64,000 nt of DNA from Flavobacterium sp. LPB0248 (GCF_013388355.1 NZ_CP058246.1:3720001-3784000), one strand, 5' to 3'. Counted from the first letter of the stretch, positions 53,894 to 64,000 are shown. Translations and numbers: made by a program. Notes: generated from the letters alone by a model not told the origin.

Positions 53894-55681
53894 TTATATT
53901 GGGAATTTGAAATTAATTTTAAAACCTCTTTGCAAGTTGGTGTCAAAATTAAGAGTTCCTTTTATTGTTTTAATACGGTTTTCCACATTTTGTAGTCTTT
54001 TTTCTAAAATATTATTTTCTGATGTAATTTCACTGCTGTTATCAGTATAATAAATTATTAAGTTTTTGTCTATTTCTTTAGCAACAATACTTACTAAACT
54101 TGAACTATTAGATTTTTTCATATTGAATAATAATTCTTGTAAAATTCGGTAGAGTATTATTTTTTTATTCTTGTCAACTTTATTCCAAGAAATTGAGTCT
54201 AAGCCATTAAGGATAATATTTACATCTTGAGTTTTATATTCCGAAATCATTTCCTTCAAGACAGACAAGTATCGATCGTCAATAGGAACTTTGCTGTTTT
54301 CTCGCGATATATTTCGAGTTTTCGAATAGATATTATTTAAATTATTCAACAGTTTTTCTTTATCTTCCTTGTTTTCTACATTGTTATTCTGAACAAATAA
54401 TAATGTTTGATATATATTTGAGTTAAGCTCACTATGCAGTTTCTGAGATATTCTCATTTCACTTTTAAGGATAATGTCGTTCTTTTCTCGTTTGCCTTTA
54501 GTAGTAATATAAAATATTAAAAAAAGTATAATAAATAGGCTTAAAGAAATTACAACATAAGAAATATAACTTCTGTTTTTTTGTCTTTGCAATTGTAACT
54601 CTTTTTCTGCTTTTTGATTTTTGAGTTCAAAGTTTTCGTTTTTATCTTTCTGTGAGGCGTATATTAAATCAGCAAATTGATTTTTTGCCATTTTTCTGCT
54701 TAAAGAGAGGCTATCATTTTTTCTAGTAAAAATTTTCCAGAGTTTTTTTGAATTTTCAGGCTTGTCCATTTCAATTAGTTCGCCTAATCTGTCGATCTCA
54801 TTTCCAACTGATTTTGCTCGTTTTGCAGCATAATATGATTTCTCTGCATAAAATTTTTTTAGTTCTGGATTATAGTATTTTGAGTAATATTTATAATAAC
54901 CAAAATAGTTGGCAATTAGCTCAAAATCATTGTTATATGGAATAGTTAATTCTAAACTTTCGTCAAGGCACTTTAAAGCTTGTTCTTTATGATTTCCAAG
55001 GCCTATGTAGGAAAGAGCTAAATTATACAATATGGCTGAACGTACAATGTTTGTATTTGAAGGTGTGATTTTATCTGCAATTTTGCACTTAGATATTGGC
55101 TCTAATATGTCTTTAGCTTCTTGATATTTTTCTTGTTGAACATAAACAAATGCAATTTCAGATAATATTCGTGCTTTTCTAAATGTGGATATTGCTGTTT
55201 TTAAAGCTTTTCTATGATAGTATAGTGCCTTTTCGTTATTATAAGTATAAGAATAGTTGTAAGCCATAAACGTGTAAGCATTGATGGCATACTTTTTACT
55301 AGATGTTTTTTCTAAATAAGGAAATGCTTTTATAAGTGTTGTTTCTGCTTCGTAAAAATTGCCATATCGTTGCAAGATTTCAACTATGTAGTTTAATGAT
55401 TCAACATATGCATCTGGATAATCTTCTTTTGGCTCACATAGCAATTGCGTTTTGTTAAAGTAGAAATAAGCGCTATCAAATTTTCCATCATTAAAAAAAG
55501 TATGTGCTTTTTCTAATGTTTTTTTTATTTTAATTGTGCGGTCGACTTTTAGGTATTTCTTTTGTTGTTGTTCTGTTCCAGAAAACTGTATGAAAAAAAG
55601 AATTGCTAGAATCAAACTAATGATTAGCAGACAAAAAAGAATGATTTTTTTTTGAAAAAGGGGATGCAGGTTTTTAATCAT
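53894..55681 (-). CDS. TPR sensor kinase homolog with degenerate ATPase domain (pseudokinase)
   Basis: A 595-residue paralog of the next gene. It has an N-terminal membrane anchor, periplasmic TPRs (~45-310), a second membrane helix (~375-395) and a cytoplasmic kinase part. The H-box His remains (QKLHSELNSNIY), but the ATP-binding boxes are damaged: the DNGKG of its partner is DNSSE, GLHN is RLQN, and the N-box KKHSN is KKSNS. It shares one base with the upstream kinase gene (TAATG). Probably a regulatory partner rather than an active kinase. Confidence 0.85.
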   Translation of the reverse strand: MIKNLHPLFQKKIILFCLLIISLILAILFFIQFSGTEQQQKKYLKVDRTIKIKKTLEKAHTFFNDGKFDSAYFYFNKTQLLCEPKEDYPDAYVESLNYIVEILQRYGNFYEAETTLIKAFPYLEKTSSKKYAINAYTFMAYNYSYTYNNEKALYYHRKALKTAISTFRKARILSEIAFVYVQQEKYQEAKDILEPISKCKIADKITPSNTNIVRSAILYNLALSYIGLGNHKEQALKCLDESLELTIPYNNDFELIANYFGYYKYYSKYYNPELKKFYAEKSYYAAKRAKSVGNEIDRLGELIEMDKPENSKKLWKIFTRKNDSLSLSRKMAKNQFADLIYASQKDKNENFELKNQKAEKELQLQRQKNRSYISYVVISLSLFIILFLIFYITTKGKREKNDIILKSEMRISQKLHSELNSNIYQTLLFVQNNNVENKEDKEKLLNNLNNIYSKTRNISRENSKVPIDDRYLSVLKEMISEYKTQDVNIILNGLDSISWNKVDKNKKIILYRILQELLFNMKKSNSSSLVSIVAKEIDKNLIIYYTDNSSEITSENNILEKRLQNVENRIKTIKGTLNFDTNLQRGFKINFKFPI

Positions 55682-57402
55682 TACGCAGGAAATTTAATTA
55701 AAACCTTAAAACCTTTTCCAAAATCTGAATGAATTTCGACCTTGCCTTTTATGGCTAGAATTCGATTCTCAATATTATGCAAGCCATTTTTGTGTACCAT
55801 TTTGTTTGAATCAATTCCTTTGCCGTTGTCAGTATAATTGATTATAATAGTATTGTCTCTTTTCTTAAAAGTTACGGCGACCAAAGTGGCGTTACTATGT
55901 TTTTTCATGTTTACCAACAATTCTTGAATAGTTCTGTAAACAGATACTTTTTTAATTTCATCCAATAGATCCCATGAAATTTCATCTAATCCATTTATTA
56001 GGAGGTTCATTTGAGGCGTATTAAATCCAGAAATCATCTCTTTAAGTGAAATTATAAAATTTTGACTGCTCAAAATCGAATGATTTTCCATCGATACATC
56101 TCTTGTTCGAGAATAAATATCATCTAGCTTTTTCAGTAAATGATTTCGGTTTTCTTCAGCAGAAAGATTCCTATTCTCAACAAAAGCTAGCGTATGATAA
56201 ATATCATTAGCTAATTCGTCATGCAGTTTTTTTGAAATTCGCGTTTCACTTTGATAAGTTGCTTCAAATTTTTGACGATTATTTCGTGCAGTTAAATAGT
56301 AATAAATAAATACGATCAAGGATGATGCAAATATGATTATGATATATGAAATAATATTTTTGCTTTCCTGTTTTTCTAATTGAAGTTCGCTTTTGATTTT
56401 GTGAGCCTTTAGTTTTAAGTTTTCATCTTTTTCTCTTTTAGAATCATATTTCATTTTTGCAAATTGATTTTTTGCTTTTTGTCGGAAGGCATAAATGTGA
56501 CGATTCTCTTTTATGTAAAGAAGAGCCTTTTCTTTTGTCTCTGCAGGAGAAACAGTATTTTCTATAATATATTTTAAAGCTAATAAGCGATCATTGGTAT
56601 TGCCGGACAATGTGTAGTTTTTATAGCTTAATTTGGCATACATCATCGATAAAGCCTTATTGTTGCGATAATATTTGGCAAGATTATAGTATGTTTTGCC
56701 TAAACCATCTTCGTGTTTTGCTTCAGAGTTTATTTGTATGCTCTTTTGAAAAAAAGCCAAAGCTTTCGAATTCTTGAGTTTGAAATAACAAATGCCAATA
56801 TAATCGAGTATTTTGGAATAGTATATTGGTTTTTGCTGTACAATTTTTTCTTTGCTTATTGATAAGAAAATTTGCAATGCTTTATTGTATTTGCCTTGGT
56901 TGAGATAAATAGTGGCAATATTGTTTTTTGCTTCAAGCACATTGATTCTGTCTACTTTCAAAGCAAATGCTTTAGAATAATAGTAAATTGCATTTGGATA
57001 ATCATAAGTGTAATAATAGTTCCTGCCTAAAACACTGTAAATATTCCATTTGTGATTTGGATCTTTAATTTTATTTAAATAAGGAATTACCTCTGTTGCA
57101 GTCTTAGTGCTTCCAATAAAATCTTCGTGGTCTTGTTGGATTTCGGCCATGTAGTACATGCAGTAAACGTAGTTTTTGGCATCTTCGTTTGGATTGCATT
57201 TCGTTCTAGCTCTGTTGTAAAAATAAAATGCGCTATCAAACTTTTTATTCTTGTAAAATGAATCAGCTTCATTAATAATTTTCTCTATTTTGACCGTATT
57301 ATTTGGATTGTCTGCTGTAAAGTTTTTTCTCTTCTGACAGGCAAAAAAAAGTGTAAAAATTAGAATTGTATAAAGTAAAAATGGTATTCCTTTTGGTATC
57401 AT
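55681..57402 (-). CDS. TPR sensor histidine kinase
   Basis: 573 residues from the ATG before IPKG, preferred because it places the signal segment and a lipobox-like FFAC at the start; an ATG 19 codons earlier is possible. TPR repeats (~40-310) lie outside the membrane, followed by a helix (~350-370) and a HisKA_3-type kinase. H-box KKLHDELANDIYH, N-box ELLVNMKKHSNA and G-boxes DNGKG and GLHNIENRI are intact. The first gene of a three-gene signalling operon. Confidence 0.88.
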   Translation of the reverse strand: MIPKGIPFLLYTILIFTLFFACQKRKNFTADNPNNTVKIEKIINEADSFYKNKKFDSAFYFYNRARTKCNPNEDAKNYVYCMYYMAEIQQDHEDFIGSTKTATEVIPYLNKIKDPNHKWNIYSVLGRNYYYTYDYPNAIYYYSKAFALKVDRINVLEAKNNIATIYLNQGKYNKALQIFLSISKEKIVQQKPIYYSKILDYIGICYFKLKNSKALAFFQKSIQINSEAKHEDGLGKTYYNLAKYYRNNKALSMMYAKLSYKNYTLSGNTNDRLLALKYIIENTVSPAETKEKALLYIKENRHIYAFRQKAKNQFAKMKYDSKREKDENLKLKAHKIKSELQLEKQESKNIISYIIIIFASSLIVFIYYYLTARNNRQKFEATYQSETRISKKLHDELANDIYHTLAFVENRNLSAEENRNHLLKKLDDIYSRTRDVSMENHSILSSQNFIISLKEMISGFNTPQMNLLINGLDEISWDLLDEIKKVSVYRTIQELLVNMKKHSNATLVAVTFKKRDNTIIINYTDNGKGIDSNKMVHKNGLHNIENRILAIKGKVEIHSDFGKGFKVLIKFPA

Positions 57403-57507
57403 GCGCCAAAAATAAATAATTCCAGAAACCATGAAAGAGTATAAATACGGTATTTTCAATTATTTTCAATCTTTATTTTTTTTAATTCTGATTATTAAAT
57501 AAATACG

Positions 57508-57533
57508 AAAAGCCCTTTTTGTATAAGGGCTTT
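57508..57533 (-). terminator. Terminator after the AhpD-like gene
   Basis: AAAGCCCTT pairs with AAGGGCTTT over ATACAAA and is followed by T residues on the minus strand. Confidence 0.75.
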
Positions 57534-57569
57534 CAGATGCTAAAAGGTTGTAAATATTCTCTTTATAAA

Positions 57570-58004
57570 TTATGACGCACGCATTCCTGTTGCAATTCCT
57601 ATTCTATTCCAAGCATTAATTGTGATAATCGCTAAAATAATTTCGGCAAGGTATTTTTCGTCAAATAATTTGGCTGCATTTTGATAAACTTCTTCAGAAA
57701 CGTGATTGCTTATTAAAGTAATTTCTTCGGTCAAAGCCAATATTGCTTTTTCTTCTTCAGAGTAAAAATCAGCTTCACGCCAGGCGCTCAATAAATAGAT
57801 GCGTTCTTCTGTAACACCTAATTTTCGAGCATCAGCAGTATGCATGTTGATACAATAAGCACATCCATTTATTTGCGACGCTCTAATTTTGATTAATTCT
57901 TTGTGCACTGGAGATAATGATGTTGATGCAATATATTTTTCTAAACCTAACATGGCTTGATAAGCTTCTGGAGCAACCTGTGGGATAACAATTCTTGATT
58001 TCAT
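57570..58004 (-). CDS. Carboxymuconolactone decarboxylase / AhpD-like protein
   Basis: A 144-residue alkylhydroperoxidase-like protein. The redox motif CAYCINMH gives CxxC plus His. The start before KSRIVI fits the family. It is likely a peroxidase or reductase; substrate unknown. It lies 79 bases after the Crp/Fnr gene, a common pairing. Confidence 0.9.
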   Translation of the reverse strand: MKSRIVIPQVAPEAYQAMLGLEKYIASTSLSPVHKELIKIRASQINGCAYCINMHTADARKLGVTEERIYLLSAWREADFYSEEEKAILALTEEITLISNHVSEEVYQNAAKLFDEKYLAEIILAIITINAWNRIGIATGMRAS

Positions 58005-58083
58005 TTTTATATGTTTTAAAAGTTCATTACAAAGGTCAGTAATCAATAATTTTAAAAACTTGAACTACTTCAAGAAATTCAAA

Positions 58084-58656
58084 TCAGACTTTTCCCGCTC
58101 TTATTTTACTCATAAATTCCGCAGAAAAATCTAAGTAGGAGGCAAGCATGTATTGAGGAACGCGTTGCACAAAATCTGGGAAGTTGTCATTAAAATGATG
58201 ATATCTTTCTTCGGCAGACATTGTGAACAAGAATTTAATTCGCATTTGTGTTGCGCCAAAACTTTTTTGAGTAACGATTCTAAAGTATCTTTCAAGATTT
58301 GGAATTTCAATTAGTAACGACTCCAAAACGTTTTTGTCAATAGCAATAACTTCTGAGTTTTCTACTGCTTGCAAATAAAAGCTTGATGGGATATGATTGT
58401 GGTAACTCAAATAATCAGTAATCCACCAGTTTTCAATTCCAAATTGAAGTGTTTGCTCAGTACCTTTAGAATTGATTATATATTGACGCATACAGCCTTT
58501 TACAATAAAATACATGGTATTGCAGATTTGGCCTTCATGCAGTACATGTTCTTTTTTCTTAATCTGCGAAAGATTAAGACAAGATTCTAATAAATCAATC
58601 TCAGAATGTGCGAGATCAATAAACTTTTGAATATGAAGAATAAGTGCGTTTTGCAT
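58084..58656 (-). CDS. Crp/Fnr-family regulator
   Basis: A 190-residue regulator. The cNMP-binding-like domain (~20-125) is followed by a short C-terminal HTH ending VPQYMLASYLDFSAEFMSKIR. The short HTH is typical for this Bacteroidota subgroup. The ATG before QNALIL fits; an upstream ATG would add an A+T-rich stretch. It probably controls the next gene. Confidence 0.87.
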   Translation of the reverse strand: MQNALILHIQKFIDLAHSEIDLLESCLNLSQIKKKEHVLHEGQICNTMYFIVKGCMRQYIINSKGTEQTLQFGIENWWITDYLSYHNHIPSSFYLQAVENSEVIAIDKNVLESLLIEIPNLERYFRIVTQKSFGATQMRIKFLFTMSAEERYHHFNDNFPDFVQRVPQYMLASYLDFSAEFMSKIRAGKV

Positions 58657-58723
58657 TTTTTTAGTTACTTTAAAGTAAAAGTAATTCATTAATTGGTACT
58701 TAACCAAAACTTGTTGTAAAAAC

Positions 58724-58756
58724 AAAAAAACCATTCGAGTTAACGAATGGTTTCTT
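58724..58756 (-). terminator. Terminator of the thrS-infC-rpmI-rplT operon
   Basis: AAACCATTCG pairs with CGAATGGTTT over TTAACT, followed by T7 on the minus strand. Confidence 0.8.
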
Positions 58757-58797
58757 TTATAATAAGTAAGTAATCTTAAATTGAGTTTATAAAACGT

Positions 58798-59142
58798 TTA
58801 TTTTACTTTATTAAGAATAGCTTTGAAAGCTTCTGGGTGGTTCATAGCTAAATCTGCAAGAACTTTACGGTTCAATTCGATTCCGTTAGCTTTAACTTTC
58901 CCCATGAATTGAGAATAAGACATTCCTTCTAATCTAGCTCCAGCGTTGATACGTTGAATCCATAATGAACGGAAATTTCTTTTGTTTTGTTTTCTATCGC
59001 GGTAAGCGTAGCTCATCGCTTTCTCTACTGCATTCTTAGCAACTGTCCAAACGTTTTTACGTCTTCCAAAGAAACCTTTGGCTTGCTTCATTATTTTTTT
59101 TCTTCTTGCTCTTTTAGCAACTGAATTTACCGATCTTGGCAT
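58798..59142 (-). CDS. rplT: Ribosomal protein bL20
   Basis: A 114-residue basic 50S assembly protein. The start [22 protein letters not shown] and the core [15 protein letters not shown] are typical. In the standard order after rpmI. In other bacteria L20 represses this operon; no such site was looked for here. Confidence 0.97.
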
Positions 59143-59242
59143 AATTTTAATGTGTTTTTGTAGCAGGCGTCCTGAATTAAATCAAAGGAACTTAAAGCCA
59201 TACTCCAAGGTTATATAAATAATTTTTTAACCTAAAGAATTA

Positions 59243-59440
59243 TTAGATAATTCTTAATTGTTGTTTGATGCTTTTCATATCTGTTGAGTGAACTAGCGCT
59301 GAGTGTGTCAAAGCTAATTTACGTTTTTTAGATTTTTTAGTCAAGATGTGACTTTTAAAAGCATGCTTTCTTTTAATTTTTCCAGAGCCAGTAACTTTAA
59401 AACGTTTCTTAGCGCTAGATTTTGTTTTCATTTTAGGCAT
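59243..59440 (-). CDS. rpmI: Ribosomal protein bL35
   Basis: A 65-residue basic protein starting [20 protein letters not shown], the usual bL35 N-terminus. It sits between infC and rplT. Confidence 0.97.
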   Translation of the reverse strand: MPKMKTKSSAKKRFKVTGSGKIKRKHAFKSHILTKKSKKRKLALTHSALVHSTDMKSIKQQLRII

Positions 59441-59481
59441 TTTTCCTAGTGTTTTAATTTATTCTTACTTACTTATTTTTT

Positions 59482-59538
59482 TGTTTCAGGTTTAAAGTTT
59501 CAAGTTCTCTGACTGAACACTGAGACTGAAAACGGAAC
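59482..59538. repeat. GTTTCAGG / ACTGAGACTGAAAAC word spacer
   Basis: GTTTCAGGTTTAAAGTTTCAAG followed by CTGAACACTGAGACTGAAAAC. It lies between infC and rpmI in an essential operon and shares words with 42905 and 39130. Confidence 0.5.
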
Positions 59539-59539
59539 A

Positions 59540-60094
59540 CTATTTCTTTTTCTTCGGAGCAATGAACATAATCATTCTCTTTCCTTCCAAAACAGGCATA
59601 GCTTCAACTTTACCATGTTCTTCTAAATCCTGAGCAAGACGTAATAATAGAATCTGACCTTGATCTTTGTAGATGATAGAACGTCCTTTAAAGAATACAA
59701 AAGCCTTTAATTTAGCTCCTTCTTTTAAGAATTTTTCAGCGTTCTTTCTCTTAAATTCATAATCATGCTCATCAGTTTGAGGACCAAATCGAATCTCTTT
59801 TACAACAACCTGAGAAGATTTAGCTTTTAATGCTTTATCTCTTTTCTTTTGTTCGTAAACAAATTTCTTGTAGTCCATGATTTTACAAACCGGTGGTTCA
59901 GCGTTTGGCGAAATTTCAACCAAATCCAGCTCAAGCTGATCAGCTAAACGTAACGCGTCTGCTATTTTAAAAACCCCAGGTTCAATGTTTTCACCTACAA
60001 GACGTACTTCAGGAACACGAATAAGATTGTTTATTCTGTGCGCATCTTTTTTTTCTACTCGAGGTTGAAAACCTCTGTTACTTTTTATTGCTAT
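59540..60094 (-). CDS. infC: Translation initiation factor IF-3, starting at ATA
   Basis: A 184-residue IF-3. The N-terminal domain has [22 protein letters not shown]. The linker follows [22 protein letters not shown], and the C-terminal domain has [18 protein letters not shown]. No ATG exists in frame before residue 58. An in-frame TAG lies three codons before ATA (60092-60094), and the ATA reading gives the conserved start (I/M)[12 protein letters not shown]. Non-AUG starts on infC are known to let IF-3 regulate its own synthesis in E. coli. Confidence 0.93.
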   Translation of the reverse strand: MAIKSNRGFQPRVEKKDAHRINNLIRVPEVRLVGENIEPGVFKIADALRLADQLELDLVEISPNAEPPVCKIMDYKKFVYEQKKRDKALKAKSSQVVVKEIRFGPQTDEHDYEFKRKNAEKFLKEGAKLKAFVFFKGRSIIYKDQGQILLLRLAQDLEEHGKVEAMPVLEGKRMIMFIAPKKKK

Positions 60095-60110
60095 GACTTT
60101 CTAATTTAAG

Positions 60111-62057
60111 TTAAACTGTAAATACTTTTAATGTCTTTTTTATTTCTTCGTCTACAATCGAAGCAAATTCTTCGATAGAAACTGTGATATTGCCTTTTCC
60201 TTCTTGTCCGTGACGGCGAATAGAAATTGTACCGTTTTTCTCTTCTTCCTCACCAACGATAAGCATAAATGGAATTTTCTGCATCTCTGCATCTCTAATT
60301 TTCTTACCGATAGTTTCGTTTCGGTTGTCAATTAGGGCGCGAATTTCGTGATTTTCTAGCAAATCTAAAACTTTTTTAGCATAATTTTCGTATTTCTCGC
60401 TCAAAGACAAGATAATAGCCTGCTCAGGCATTAGCCAAAGTGGGAAATTTCCTGCTGTATGCTCTAGTAAAATTGCTATAAAACGTTCCATAGATCCAAA
60501 AGGAGCTCTGTGAATCATAACAGGGCGATGTAATTCATTATCAGCACCTTTGTAAGTCAATTCAAAACGCTCAGGTAAGTTATAATCTACCTGAATTGTT
60601 CCTAATTGCCATTGTCTTCCCAAAGCATCTTTTACCATGAAATCTAGTTTCGGACCATAAAATGCAGCTTCACCATATTCTACAACAGTATTAAGACCTT
60701 TGTCTTTTGCTGCATTGATGATAGCATTTTCGGCTTTCTCCCAATTTTCATCTGTACCAATGTATTTTTCTCTGTCTTCCTGATCTCGTAATGAGATTTG
60801 AGCTGTAAAGTTTTCAAAACCTAATGAACCAAATACATATAATACAAGGTCAATTACTTTTTTGAACTCTTCATCCAATTGTTCTGGAGTACAGAAAATA
60901 TGTGCGTCATCTTGAGTAAATCCTCTAACGCGTGTTAAACCATGTAATTCACCAGATTGCTCGTATCTATAAACAGTTCCAAATTCAGCATAACGCTTAG
61001 GTAAATCCTTATATGACCAAGGTCTTACATTGTAAATCTCACAGTGGTGAGGGCAGTTCATTGGTTTTAATAAAAATTCTTCACCTTCTGCTGGCGTATG
61101 AATTGGTTGGAAACTATCAGCTCCATATTTAGCATAGTGACCAGAAGTTACATAAAGTTCCTTTTGACCAATGTGCGGACTAACAACTTGCTCGTATCCA
61201 GCTTTCTTTTGCGCTTTCTTTAAAAATTGCTCCAAACGATCTCTTAAAGCAGCACCTTTAGGCAGCCATAATGGTAAACCTTGTCCCACTTTTTGAGAGA
61301 AAGCAAACAATTCAAGTTCTTTTCCTAATTTACGGTGATCACGACGTTTTGCTTCTTCAAGAAGTTCAAGATATTCAGTCAAATCTTTTTGTTTAGGGAA
61401 AGAAGTTCCGTAAACACGAGTTAACTGTTTGTTTTTCTCATCACCTCTCCAGTAAGCACCAGCAACGCTCATGATTTTTACGGCTTTGATAATTCCAGTG
61501 TTTGGAATATGTCCACCACGACATAAATCAGTAAAAGTAGCATGGTCGCAAAATGTGATAGTCCCATCTTCAAGATTAGAAATTAATTCAGTCTTGTAAA
61601 CGTTGTCTTTATACATTTCCAATGCTTCCGCTTTAGTTACTGGACGCATTTTAAAATCAAACTTTCCTCTTGCAATTTCAAGAATACGGTCTTCGATCTT
61701 TTTGAAATCAGCTTCAGAAATTTTCTGATCTTCAAAATCTACATCATAATAGAAACCATTAGCAATTGCAGGTCCAAGAGTTAATTTAATTCCTGGGTAC
61801 AATTCCTCAAGAGCTTGAGCCATTACGTGCGAAGTCGAATGCCAGAAAGCTTTTTTACCTTCAGCATCATTCCAAGTATATAGTATAAGATTACCGTCGG
61901 TCGTCAATGGAGTCTCGGTTTCAATAGTTGTACCATTAAAAGATGCAGAAATCACGTTTCTAGCAAAACCTTCGCTAATGTTTTTAGCGACCTCCATTGG
62001 AGTTACGCCTTGAGCGAACTCTCTAATTGACCCATCGGGTAAAGTAATCTTGATCAT
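60111..62057 (-). CDS. thrS: Threonyl-tRNA synthetase
   Basis: A 648-residue class II synthetase. The N-terminal TGS and editing domains (~1-240, with the SAD motif [13 protein letters not shown]) precede the catalytic core (~270-530: [46 protein letters not shown]). The anticodon-binding domain ends it. First gene of the thrS-infC-rpmI-rplT operon; a strong promoter precedes it. Confidence 0.97.
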   Translation of the reverse strand: MIKITLPDGSIREFAQGVTPMEVAKNISEGFARNVISASFNGTTIETETPLTTDGNLILYTWNDAEGKKAFWHSTSHVMAQALEELYPGIKLTLGPAIANGFYYDVDFEDQKISEADFKKIEDRILEIARGKFDFKMRPVTKAEALEMYKDNVYKTELISNLEDGTITFCDHATFTDLCRGGHIPNTGIIKAVKIMSVAGAYWRGDEKNKQLTRVYGTSFPKQKDLTEYLELLEEAKRRDHRKLGKELELFAFSQKVGQGLPLWLPKGAALRDRLEQFLKKAQKKAGYEQVVSPHIGQKELYVTSGHYAKYGADSFQPIHTPAEGEEFLLKPMNCPHHCEIYNVRPWSYKDLPKRYAEFGTVYRYEQSGELHGLTRVRGFTQDDAHIFCTPEQLDEEFKKVIDLVLYVFGSLGFENFTAQISLRDQEDREKYIGTDENWEKAENAIINAAKDKGLNTVVEYGEAAFYGPKLDFMVKDALGRQWQLGTIQVDYNLPERFELTYKGADNELHRPVMIHRAPFGSMERFIAILLEHTAGNFPLWLMPEQAIILSLSEKYENYAKKVLDLLENHEIRALIDNRNETIGKKIRDAEMQKIPFMLIVGEEEEKNGTISIRRHGQEGKGNITVSIEEFASIVDEEIKKTLKVFTV

Positions 62058-62077
62058 TGTTTATAATTTTGTGAATG

Positions 62078-62108
62078 CAAATATACATGATTACAAAAAT
62101 ACATACAA
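62078..62108 (-). promoter_or_regulatory. thrS operon promoter
   Basis: TTG (62106-62108), a 20-base spacer and TATATTTG (62078-62085) followed by C on the minus strand; 20 bases before the ATG. Confidence 0.75.
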
Positions 62109-62309
62109 TATATATATGTAGAAGATTGCTTTATTATGAGTAAGAGCGTTTTTCCTTTGTAATCCTTCGTTTTTTTAAATCCTATCGGGTTTGCTTTTTG
62201 TACATATATAAGTATAGAAGCTTTGATATAATATATATGAGTCATGACTTGATGGCTGCGATTGTTCTGCTGAGCGCGGCTGAAGCGTTTTTGAATTGTC
62301 ATGTGTCTT

Positions 62310-62397
62310 AATAGGGAGCTGTTTCCCGCTATGCGCTCCAATCTTTTGCTTTTTAAAGAAAAAAGCAAAAGGATTTCCGCTCCTATCGGGGCTAGGG
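62310..62397. repeat. AGCTGTTTCCCGCT hairpin element in the rRNA leader
   Basis: Outer words GAGCTGTTTCCCGC and ATCGGGGCTAGGG, with an inner hairpin ATCTTTTGCTTTTT / AAAAAAGCAAAAGGAT. From memory, elements of this type recur in Flavobacterium genomes; only one copy is in this window. A 134-residue frame across it (62054-62458) is not credible. Confidence 0.6.
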
Positions 62398-62399
62398 CA

Positions 62400-62726
62400 T
62401 CGGTTTTCAGAAGAAATGATGTTTGGTGAAGATGAATCCTAAGCAGAATAGAGCCCAAAAAGGGAAAACTTGGCGCCTTTGCAGCTTTTCGGGATCAGAA
62501 AATGCGTTTTAAGGAAGCCTTAAATGCTGTCTTCTTTCCAAAAAAGAGGGTTAGAGCCTAAAAATCCGATAAAATCTGCAGATGGAAACGTCCTGAAATC
62601 ATGAAAACCGCGGCGCAGTTCAGAAAAAGGCTACGGAAGGGCAAAAAACTTTGAGGTGTAAACCATCCGTTATCAGAGTGTTAAGAAAAAAGGCGAAAAA
62701 AGATGTGAAAAACCCGGTAAAAAAGC
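62400..62726. other. rRNA operon upstream region without a gene
   Basis: Purine-rich sequence between the hairpin element and promoter P1. Short frames here read as low-complexity Lys/Arg and are not supported. Possible UP-element or regulator sites were not recognised. Confidence 0.4.
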
Positions 62727-62756
62727 TTGGAAAAGCGGAAAAAGGTTCTACTTTTG
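62727..62756 (+). promoter_or_regulatory. rRNA promoter P1
   Basis: TTG, 19 bases, then TACTTTTG, followed by CACCCG. It fits the -33/-7 consensus. Confidence 0.8.
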
Positions 62757-62848
62757 CACCCGCAACAGCGAAAGGTGCTCTTCGAAATACTGGCAGGAAG
62801 GAAGGATCTGAAGGAAAGAAATTTTCAGAAAAAAAGATTCGGAAAAGC

Positions 62849-62879
62849 TTGCGAGATTAGAAAATGCTTTTTACATTTG
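62849..62879 (+). promoter_or_regulatory. rRNA promoter P2
   Basis: TTG, 20 bases, then TACATTTG, followed by CACCCCG. About 122 bases after P1. Confidence 0.8.
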
Positions 62880-62973
62880 CACCCCGCAAAACACGGAAAG
62901 TTCATTGAAAGATTGGAAGAGGAATTGAGAGAATGAGGCGAAAAAAAAGCTTCAAATTTTTTTTAAGTTTTTC

Positions 62974-63004
62974 TTGCAGGAAACAAAAAGAAGTTTTAGT
63001 TTTG
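62974..63004 (+). promoter_or_regulatory. rRNA promoter P3
   Basis: TTG, 20 bases, then TAGTTTTG, followed by CACCCG. About 125 bases after P2 and ~165 before 16S, leaving a leader for processing. Confidence 0.8.
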
Positions 63005-63167
63005 CACCCGCTTTGAGAGATAAGCGAAAGACAAAGAAATTACGTTCGTAGACATATTGAATTGACAGCCGTCTCGTTTAAAACGAGACAGAAGAATAAG
63101 AGCAGTAGAATCGTGAGATTCGAAAAAGAACCGATAGGAATAGCATCGAATAATAATATTAAAATAT

Positions 63168-64000
<833 letters not shown>

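Noticed and set aside
62054-62458. Minus-strand frame of 134 residues before thrS
   Set aside because: It crosses the thrS promoter and a hairpin element, and its composition is unlike protein.
62651-62936. Overlapping plus-strand Lys/Arg-rich frames
   Set aside because: They cover the rRNA promoters and are explained by purine-rich leader DNA.

Overview
The window is chromosomal DNA of a Flavobacterium-like bacterium (Bacteroidota). The evidence is low G+C with dense gene packing, a type IX secretion C-terminal domain, split transketolase, promoters of the Bacteroidota TTG-N18-21-TAnnTTTG type, weak or absent Shine-Dalgarno sites, and the first ~830 nt of a 16S rRNA gene with Flavobacterium-like sequence at the right edge.

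Layout. 1-1.1 kb: an IS transposase cut by the window edge, then a palindromic intergenic repeat. 1.1-7.4 kb: a cobalamin (B12) salvage locus, with a fused BluB-CobT, CobU and a cysteine-rich protein on the minus strand, and a BtuF-BtuC-BtuD uptake system on the plus strand. 7.4-10.8 kb: RNA modification (TrmL, RluE-like), small hypotheticals and an SDR. 11-14.5 kb: a large secreted nuclease with a T9SS sorting domain. 14.6-18.7 kb: MepB, an ECF sigma factor coupled to a trans-envelope barrel protein, and envelope lipoproteins. 18.9-25.5 kb: RmuC, a hotdog thioesterase, VOC, YceI, a TIGR01777 epimerase and a TetR-ABC1 kinase pair. 25.8-31.6 kb: a photoprotection island (photolyase, SRPBCC protein, CrtZ, CrtB, CrtI) headed by a MerR regulator that keeps the CarH/LitR B12-binding motifs. 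31.8-35 kb: TPR protein, lipoproteins, three identical tRNA-Lys genes and one tRNA-Leu. 35-47.7 kb: housekeeping genes (AroK, PRTase, S4 protein, FKBP lipoprotein, split transketolase, YdjC, Tgt, LptG, EamA, AccA, DnaB). 47.8-57.4 kb: two signalling systems, one with a 7-TM protein, kinase and regulator, the other with tandem TPR sensor kinases, one apparently catalytically dead, and a response regulator. 57.5-62.1 kb: AhpD-like protein, Crp/Fnr regulator and the thrS-infC-rpmI-rplT operon. 62.1-64 kb: a ribosomal RNA leader with three tandem promoters, then 16S rRNA.

Links between parts. The B12 salvage and import genes could supply the adenosylcobalamin used by the CarH-like regulator about 25 kb away, which would tie carotenoid and photolyase expression to light. 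The rRNA and tRNA-Lys promoters share an extended -7/start motif, TTTGCACC followed by C, which suggests common growth-rate control. Many spacers consist of short degenerate words repeated in tandem, often self-complementary, and larger REP-like palindromes sit at several gene ends. These repeats are the least explained structure in the window. No CRISPR array, prophage or recognisable defence system was seen.
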